Part shown: one piece after another, positions 55,101 through 64,000 of the stretch
How positions within the stretch are numbered: the first letter of the stretch is position 1
Layout of the letters: every line of letters starts with the position of its first letter
Origin: Pogonophryne albipinna
Lineage: Eukaryota > Chordata > Actinopteri > Perciformes > Artedidraconidae
Direction: 5' to 3'
Length of the DNA: 64,000 bases
Assembly: GCA_028583405.1 (NCBI GenBank)
Contig: JAPTMU010000281.1
Location: 82,648-146,647, forward strand
Notes under the pieces: model-generated
Database searches by the model: none
What the model saw: only the letters and a program-made list of their open reading frames with translations
What the model was told of the DNA's origin: nothing
Position numbers and translations under genes: made by a program

Positions 55101-58100
55101 ACCTTTACCTAATACAGTTATCCAGAGTTTCTCTTAACACATGATGTGGGGGAAACTTCTGAAGCAATTGGAGTCAGGACGCAGAGAGACACGAGGAGAG
55201 CTGGAGCTTTGATGGCAAACACTGACGGGTTTATTTGGAGCTTCGGCCGGAGAATTCAGGTCAAAGAGTCAGAGATTCTGACTTCACGGTAGAGTTGCCA
55301 CGTCAATTCTGAAGAACTCTCCCCAGACCCATGTATTTAGCTAGTTCAGAGAGAATAATCAACATTCTTCATCAGTGAGACTAAACAAAGATGGACCCTG
55401 AATCTAACTCGAGCTCTCGTCCATAGGAAAGAATGTGCGCCAGGGAACCTTCGTCCCTGAACAGTGAACTACCTCATGGCGGCTTGTGCTCTGTCATAGA
55501 CTGGCAACAACAATGCACCCAAGCTGCCCCTGCTTAAGAGAGATAGCAGCAATACCCAAGGCCGTAGACCTATGCCGTGGGAAAGGAGATGGTGAGAGGA
55601 GAAAATTATGTACTGTGTCAAAGGTTGAATACCTAAGCAAATTATTCCCCAACACATGAGATAATCTCTCTAATGGCAACAATGCACATCCATTTTTTTT
55701 AACTATGATAAGATATGAGGAGGTATTCAATCAACCATTTCTGTAATATTGTGAGGAGTGCAGCGTTCATCTGAGTATGAACCTATGTCTGCATTCAGTA
55801 GAAAGGCAGAGAGAGGTCCAAGAAGAAGTATGTCATTATTCGGAGAGTGACAGTCAGTGGCGGTTCTAGACCAATTTGACTGGGGGGGCCACTGGGGGGC
55901 CAGTTATTTTCTGAGGGGGGCACAATAAATGCAGGATGAAAAAGAGAACTAGACAGTATGAAGTAATTGCGCATAAGAAAACAATGCAATACAGTTATTG
56001 GTATTTGTTTCAGTACACTTATTTATTTCAGATAGATCGTATAGTTATTGCTGTTAGCTTCAGCTTAAGTTATAGTGCAATGTTTGCACTAACACCATAT
56101 TTATATAAAAATAAAGGCAATGAACAGTTACATCTCTACTTTACATAAGGGTGTCTGCACAATCTCACATTACAGCAACAAAATCCTGCGGTTTTTAGCA
56201 AACCGAGTACCAAAAAATATACATTTCAAAAAAACAACTTTTCATTATTAGTGTTAGGGGGCCACTGGCCCCCCTGGTCCCCCCCCCTAGAACCGCCCCT
56301 GGTGACAGTTATAAAACAAGGCATTAGAAAGGTCATTTTTTTCTCATGAGTGTGTACAAATGAGCAGGGCAGGGAAATGTGGTTGTGGAATATTTACAAA
56401 TGGAAATAAAAAAACGCGTGGAAAACACTAACAGGGCAACATGGAGCAGAGTGTCTTAAGTGATACTGGCAGTCCATTCATGTTTGGAAATCTCAACAAT
56501 TGCCAGAAGAGGCAGCCCATAATCCCCTTTGGTTTTGATTCACTTCTATCAATCGGGTCAGATTATGCCCTCACTGTAATCTGAACTGCACTAAGGGTCT
56601 ATTTGTAGCAGTCCAGTACCAACTCTAGCTAGCAGTTGATTTGGCACCAGGGTACGACTTCTTCGCTCAAAACTACCCAAACGAAACTGCACCAAGAGTC
56701 ATCAAAAATCTAAAGCTGACTGATTGACATGTTGTATCTCGAACAAGCTAAAACAAGCTAATACACCCACAAGTCAGCTGGGTTTTGTTTACATTTACAA
56801 AACATTTGCGAAGTTAGCTACTACATGTGTTGTTTGAAAGATGATTGATTGGTTGAATCCTCTTGATTGGCTTTACTCTGAGCACTGTGATTACCAGAGA
56901 TGGCAAAAGTACACACATCCTGTACTCAAGTCGAAGTACAGACACTCATGTTTAAAAATCCTCTGGTAAAAGTAGAAGTACTGACTAAACTTCTTTACTC
57001 AAGTAAAAGTAAAGAAGTATGGGCTTTGAAATGTACTTCAGTAGAAAGTACCCATAGCTAGCAGCTGTTTTAAAGAGTACCTGACCTCCCTTTATATTAA
57101 TAGAACAATAATGTCATTGTTAGCTAATGAATGTTTGCATGCTGAACAACGGCAACATGACAACGTTTTCATTGGTCCCTCTTCTTTAGAGAAGACCAGG
57201 AAATGATGGATACACGGATCATGTTCAAATCAATAGGCACGCAATGACTCTAAAGAATAATGATCACGCCACCAAACACACATTCAGACTAAAGGAACCA
57301 GCCTGTTTGGAAAATGTAAGAAGTAGAAAGTACAGGTATTTGGGTTAAACAAGTCAGAAAAACAAGTAGTGGAGTAAAGTACTGATACCAGAAAAAGTAG
57401 AGTAGTGACTCTTAAAAGGTATCTCAATACTCTTTTCTTCTTCTGTATACTTTACTCTAAGCGTGTGATCTGTACCTTCGGTCAGGTCCTCCAGCGCTCT
57501 CCTCACCCCGCGGTCGAAAGCTCGGGCGTCCGACGGGCTCTGGAAGGTCAGCCCACACTTCCTGTTGTCCACCCTCCAGTGGTGAAATGTGGGCGTGGCC
57601 TTCGTGTAGACCAGGTCCTTCTTCAGGAAACACTGCAGAATCACCTGGAGAATAATCACACAAAGAAAATGTCACTTAAAACATAACCCTCAGCAGGCTC
57701 CATACATTTCAGCTTTGGCATAGATTCAGAGACTCACAGATATAATTGTTTTCACTGTAGGCTATTGACCAGTCTTTCTTAAAACTAAAACACTTGTAGT
57801 GCACCTTAATCAGTGGTTTTAAAGGTTGAAGTAAACTAATGATGTGCAGACGGACTTTCTTCAATTTATTGGTTCCTTTGAGTTAATGCATGTGAAGCAG
57901 GGGTATCAAACTCAATGTCATTGTGGGCCACATTAGCATTATGGTTGCACTCAAAGGCTGGTTGTGATTTAAAGTTACAAAAAACAGGCTCAGACATTTG
58001 TTGTGAGCCCGTTTTGGGGGACGGTGCCCCATAGTACTGGACTAATTGTTGTGAACATATTCATGTAATGTATTGCCTCTGGTGACCTATACATTATTGT

Positions 58101-58383
58101 TATGTTTTTCTTGTAATGTGTCAACAACTTAAAAATAAAGTATGAAAAAAATTGTGCAAGTAAATACAAATAAAATAGAATAGCAATGTGCAATGCGTGT
58201 GCAGCGACCTGCTTGTCTTTGAGGCGTTCTCCGTGGATGAGGAAGGCGTTTCGTCCCAGCAGCTCGCTGGCCAGCAGCCTGCAGACGCCCACTCGGCTCA
58301 GGCAGCCATCTTGTGCCAACCAGCCGCCGCTCGACTCGTCTCGGGTCATCACCACCGCTTTGACGCGCACAATGTAGCTGTCA
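49097..58383 (-). CDS. spred2: Sprouty-related EVH1 protein, SPRED2-type, six exons present, first exon not secured
   Basis: SPRED proteins sit at the membrane and damp Ras-MAPK signalling; in mammals the EVH1 domain binds neurofibromin. Exons in coding order: 58209-58383, 57476-57644, 54699-54763, 51894-52055, 50317-50637, 49097-49471; splice sites and phases agree, giving about 422 residues without the start. EVH1: [44 protein letters not shown]. Linker: [11 protein letters not shown]. Kit-binding region: [18 protein letters not shown]. Sprouty domain: [46 protein letters not shown], ending [11 protein letters not shown] chose SPRED2 over SPRED1 or SPRED3 by gene neighbours and by GDDDVF and [17 protein letters not shown]. 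The exon with the initiator Met should lie upstream, perhaps past base 64000. Confidence 0.95.
49478..49545. repeat. Repeat tail adjoining the spred2 last-exon acceptor
   Basis: AAAGGCAAGGCAAGTTTATT through AAAGTGCTTTAC, a sequence common in fish repeats and partly repeated at 22643-22680. On the minus strand it ends in pyrimidine-rich CTTGCCTTTCC just before TTGCAG. Confidence 0.7.
49553..49822. mobile_element. AGGTCACCTAT-family element in spred2 last intron
   Basis: Ends AGGTCACCTATTAT and AAGGTGACCT; TTAA at 49823 on the right, changed on the left. It holds one copy of the sequence that became the 37-bp unit at 45561 (ACATCAACATGTGTCCCC). Confidence 0.8.
50058..50290. repeat. Second copy of the family at 9006-9228, inverted
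   Basis: GTAGACATGTGGAGATTATC, CATTTATCAAACAGGCTTGT and GAAATCCCATTGCTTTTTCG match the inverse of 9006-9228 in order. Confidence 0.8.
50673..51356. repeat. Direct duplication, about 176 bp x 2, with an element between
   Basis: 50680-50848 and 51184-51356 share CCTCCAGAGATACATG and GGTGGTCCGCTGTTACTGAC through TTTCTGTACAATCTGGATCA. A hAT-like element (50861-51160) lies between them. Confidence 0.9.
50861..51160. mobile_element. hAT-like element, GGGGTGTCAAACTCA ends
   Basis: Ends CAGGGGTGTCAAACTCA and TTGAGTTTGACACCCCCGG are inverted. No clear 8-bp duplication. A partial relative lies at 57900-57960. Confidence 0.75.
52183..52577. mobile_element. TTAA-flanked element (piggyBac-like), copy 3, internally deleted
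   Basis: Ends AGGTGGGGTAGGTAAGTTTC and its inverse in TTAA (52179-52182, 52578-52581). It keeps both ends of 26090-27244 but lacks its middle, including the nested element. Confidence 0.9.
52582..53869. other. spred2 intron, no exon seen
   Basis: An acidic run coded by CTC/TTC repeats (53390-53430, minus strand) has no gene context. Nothing else recognised. Confidence 0.4.
53870..54260. repeat. Left arm of a long inverted repeat around a spred2 exon
   Basis: Matches the inverse of 54955-56330 once the two insertions in that arm are ignored, for example ATACTTCTTCTTGGACCTCT and TAGCTAAAGGAACAAAAAA (diverged). Confidence 0.85.
55145..55654 (-). repeat. Solo LTR, 510 bp
   Basis: Begins TGTGGGGGAA, ends TTCCCCAACA, flanked by the 5-bp duplication CATGA (55140-55144, 55655-55659). 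The minus-strand AATAAA near 55230 suggests minus orientation. No internal region and no second LTR. Confidence 0.85.
55855..56301. mobile_element. hAT element, 447 bp
   Basis: Ends CAGTGGCGGTTCTAGACC and CTAGAACCGCCCCTG; exact 8-bp duplication GTGACAGT (55847-55854, 56302-56309). Confidence 0.95.
56331..57475. other. spred2 intron with a degenerate transposon
   Basis: 56890-57420 is rich in AAAGTAC and AGTAGAAGTACTG-type words and resembles a fish hAT remnant; ends not fixed. The rest shows nothing. Confidence 0.45.
57645..58208. other. spred2 intron
   Basis: Contains a fragment of the GGGTATCAAACTCAA element (57900-57960). No exon. Confidence 0.5.
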
Positions 58384-58629
58384 CTGCAACACACCAGAGA
58401 AACAATCAGTTAGCATTAAGGCTGGATAAAATATCAACGTGCGGTTATTGTGACTGACGTTGCAATCGCGATATGAATCACGATATTGAAGGGAATACGA
58501 TACGATGATCGGAAAAAAAATCGGAATTTTTTCTTTCTTTATTGCAGCTCCATTTGCAACATCAACAAAGACACATTTTTAGAAAGAAACAAGGAAACAT
58601 TTAACGTAACATTGCAATCATTGAAGACA

Positions 58630-58795
58630 ATATGTTCAAGACTCGTAGGCTAAGAGGCGGGACATCTCTAAGCGGTTGACCAATCACAACAGAGCCGGCC
58701 AGCTAACCAATCTGGTTTCAGACAGAGGGTGAAAAGAGGCGCTGCAGCACAGGCAGTATGAGAAAAATAAAGAGCTTTTTGAACATTAAAGCATG
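58630..58795 (-). repeat. Dispersed repeat family B, copy 2, inverted
   Basis: GTTTCAGACAGAGGGTGAAA and AAAGAGCTTTTTGAACATT are the inverse of 42516-42640. Confidence 0.75.
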
Positions 58796-58994
58796 GAAAC
58801 ATGTCCCAATAGAGGCACTACATACTAATATGAAATCCTGAAAACCAATCACAACAGAGCCGGCCAGTTTACCAATCAGAGCAGACCTGGCTCTGGTCCC
58901 TTTAAAGATGGAAGTCAAGTGTTATTGATCTATATCGCGTCTCAGCAACGAATATTTTAGGCCGAAAAATTGCGTCCTTGCTGTTCTTACTTAA

Positions 58995-59701
58995 AGGGGA
59001 CCTATCATGCAAATTACACTTTTTTATGTCTTTTATACATAACTATGTGTCCCCGGTGTGTCAGGGAACTCAAGCAGCGTCAGAAAATAAAACCCTCTCT
59101 CTTTTCCTCCGTACCCAAATCTCTAAAAACGGGGCTACAACGGAGCTGATCCAGATTTGCGTCCGATATGACGTAATATCTGAAATGTGGACCCACGGCC
59201 CAATCAGAAACGTTGCTATCAGAAACAATGCCCGACTGTTTTGGACGTAATATGGTCGGTGTTCACATTAGCATCGCTAACACTCAGAGCTAACCTGTAC
59301 TGGAGAGCATGTGTGTGAAGAAGCAGGAAATAAAAAGGAACTCACCTTGTGGTATAACCGGCAAGAGAGAAAGCCTTTGAGCTCCAAACTGTTTCAGAAA
59401 TACTCCTTGATAATCCATGATATGGCGTTTCATCACGGCAGCATTTAGTTTAGACAGTAGCTGCCAGGTCCCGCATGAGCTCAGCCCCCTCCTTTTTTAT
59501 GTATAATTTTTTTTTTTTTTAAGCTTTATACCCCAAATCAGCACTTTTGAAACAGGAAGTGAAATAGAGGGATATGAGGCATGGCTAGAACGGGTGATCT
59601 GCTTGGTATTTTGAGCAAAACACTTCATAGACATGTTTTTTATATATTTTTATATATCTGAGACCTATGCTATTGCTTAAAAATAGCATGATAGGTGACC
59701 T
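58995..59701. mobile_element. AGGTCACCTAT-family element, 707 bp
   Basis: TTAA at 58991-58994 and 59702-59705; ends AGGGGACCTATCATG and ATGATAGGTGACCT. Inverted, nearly full-length relative of 32766-33473. Confidence 0.9.
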
Positions 59702-59788
59702 TTAATTTAGGATTACTTACCTGTGATTATATACTCAGTTTAATATGAACTGTGAAAAGCGATTTTTGCATAACTAGTTGCAGCTCTA

Positions 59789-59918
<130 letters not shown>

Positions 59919-60130
59919 ATTAGGTTGTTTAGCATGTCGAGGTAACATACAAAAGTCTGGATTAAAAATAATAATAAATAAAACTCTCTCTCTCCGTCTT
60001 GCCTTAAGTACTCAGACATCTCTCGTACATCCTGTTTCCACGGTCACAGAGTCACAGCGGTCTCCGTTGACGACAGGCTGTCGAGCTGTGCTGCCGCCGA
60101 CGCCACATCCTAACCGGCCTCTCACATACA

Positions 60131-60467
<337 letters not shown>

Positions 60468-60675
60468 AAGGACTGTATACTCGAGTTTGGTTCCAAAATG
60501 AGAGATCCTCCATTTGCAAACACTGACACCTTCACTTACAAAATGACTGATGATGTAAAATATCTTTCATAGGCTGCAGTCAGTTTTTTGTAATGGTCTG
60601 TCCGAGCAGTCGTGCCCCTTATGCTCAATTCCAGGACCGTAATTTAGTTTGTGTCCCTACTGGGACATGTCTCCA

Positions 60676-60845
60676 TGCTTTAATGTTCAAAAAGCTCTTT
60701 ATTCCTCTCATACTGCCTGTGCTGCAGCACCTCCTTTCACCCTCTGTCTGAAACCAGAGCCCAGTCTGCTCTGATTGGTTAGCTGACCGGCTCTGTTGTG
60801 ATTGGTCAACTGCTTAGAGATGTCCCGCCCCTTAGCCTATCACGC
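60676..60845 (+). repeat. Dispersed repeat family B, copy 3
   Basis: Same words as 42516-42640, more complete (adds CTCTGTTGTGATTGGTCAAC). Confidence 0.8.
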
Positions 60846-62966
<2,121 letters not shown>

Positions 62967-63310
62967 TACGGCCCGTCCACACTACAGCTTCAAAAAAAGC
63001 TTGGAGCTGGGCGTGTCTCGACCAACAACCAATCACATGAATCTCCCGCCCCTGACACACAAGCAGCGGTTTGATTGGCTCGAGCTTGTACTGGCATATG
63101 ATTTGATTGGCTGACGCTTCCACCGAAAGCTTCAGAAGCTTCAAAAGTTGAACATTGCTCAACTTTTGCAGCCTGAAACGCCAAGAAAGCTCCGCTCTGC
63201 TTCCCACAATGCAGTTCGGTGAAAAGTGACGTCACCCCATTCAAAGTGAATGGGCAGACGCGTTGGAAACCGTTTTTGAAGCTGTCGAAGCTGTAGTGTG
63301 GACGCATGCA
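62967..63310. mobile_element. TIR miniature element, GTCCACACTACAGCTTC ends
   Basis: CGTCCACACTACAGCTTC at the left is inverted as GAAGCTGTAGTGTGGACG at the right. No transposase frame. Confidence 0.8.
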
Positions 63311-64000
63311 AAATACTCAGTTTAACCATCCACACAGAGAGAACATTTCTTATGTTTTGGTTGTACTGACATGCAAAATAAGTGACCAGTCCCTTGGCCT
63401 TACTAGATAAGATCATTGAATGTCAATATAAGGCTTTGCAGTACAACACAATTACAAAAGTACTCACACATATAGAAGATGAGTAGTTCGTAAAACCATA
63501 TTGTGTTCATTTTTCAACGCGGCTTTAATGCACTGCTTTATCATACAAGGAGAATGTCACACATCTCCATTTAAAAAAAGGCCTGTTTCAAGAGGACATA
63601 TAATTATGTCTATATACGCTGGGATCCGGAGTCCTGGATGATCCTGCGGTCCTGTGTCCTGGATCGCGAGCCCTGGATCTTGAGTCGTGGCTGTGGTCAT
63701 GGATCATAAGTCCTGGATGGATATCCTCGTGGATTCATCTTCCTATTATACACACATGGATTTCCAAACATTTGGACTACCTATGTTGCAAATGTATTAT
63801 CTTTTCAATTTACACACGGCATCTATTGCACGTCTGTCCGTCCTGGGAGAGGGATCCCTCCTCTGTTGCTCTCCCTGAGGTTTCTCCCATTTTTCCCTTT
63901 AAACTGTGGGTTTTCTCCGGAAGTTTTTCCTTGTACGATGTGAGGGTCTAAGGACAGAGGGTGTCGTATTGTCATACTGATATTCTGTACCAACTGAAGT
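63311..64000. other. Fish retroposon 3' part at the window end
   Basis: 63620-64000 (with CTCCCTGAGGTTTCTCCCAT and CCTTGTACGATGTGAGGGTC) is a stretch I recall as widely repeated in fish, likely the 3' part of a LINE-type element. It is cut by the window end. Confidence 0.55.

Larger units (their letters stand above)
54955..56330. repeat. Right arm of the long inverted repeat, carrying a solo LTR and a hAT
   Basis: Inverse of 53870-54260, interrupted by 55145-55654 and 55855-56301. The 65-nt spred2 exon (54699-54763) is in the spacer. Confidence 0.82.

Overview
The window is nuclear DNA of a spiny-rayed (percomorph-type) teleost fish. The evidence is split vertebrate genes with GT-AG introns, very long (CA)n arrays, fish-type hAT and TTAA-flanked miniature transposons, a tRNA-derived SINE and a fish TRIM gene. 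No prokaryotic feature is present. The species assignment is inference.

Three conserved host genes form the backbone. The first two exons of a rab1a-type GTPase lie on the minus strand at 12325-12754; the rest of the gene lies before base 1. The complete nine-exon actr2 gene (ARP2, 394 residues) is on the plus strand at 27938-37739. Six exons of a spred2-type gene (EVH1, KBD and Sprouty domains) are on the minus strand at 49097-58383; its first exon is not securely found. As I recall it, human 2p14 has the same order and orientation (RAB1A minus, ACTR2 plus, SPRED2 minus). A single-exon TRIM (RING, B-boxes, coiled coil, PRY-SPRY) at 19908-21596 minus lies between rab1a and actr2 and has no place in that human order.

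Most of the remaining sequence is mobile DNA. Bases 1-7199 are an endogenous retrovirus with broken gag, a gag-pol internal deletion, a long env frame and a 3' LTR; it lies inside rab1a intron 2. Bases 7954-12310 are a cluster of transposon remnants with a 600-bp duplicated block. Bases 14919-18429 are a young LTR retroelement with identical 373-bp LTRs and a 5-bp target duplication; it has no recognisable pol and carries one 922-codon proline-rich frame made largely of in-frame minisatellites. Many hAT elements have perfect 8-bp target duplications, several of them nested. Two TTAA-flanked families recur: one with terminal AGGGGGGGTAGG, three copies, and one with terminal AGGTCACCTAT, five or more copies. 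One copy of the second has grown an 18-copy 37-bp minisatellite.

The host genes are touched by the mobile DNA in several specific places. The TRIM reading frame ends inside a SINE. The last spred2 splice acceptor abuts a repeat tail. A 65-nt spred2 exon sits between arms of a long inverted repeat. The actr2 intron 7 holds a three-level nest of elements. No operon-like or defence-island system is present. The most unusual items are the minisatellite-coding LTR element and the TE-altered gene parts.
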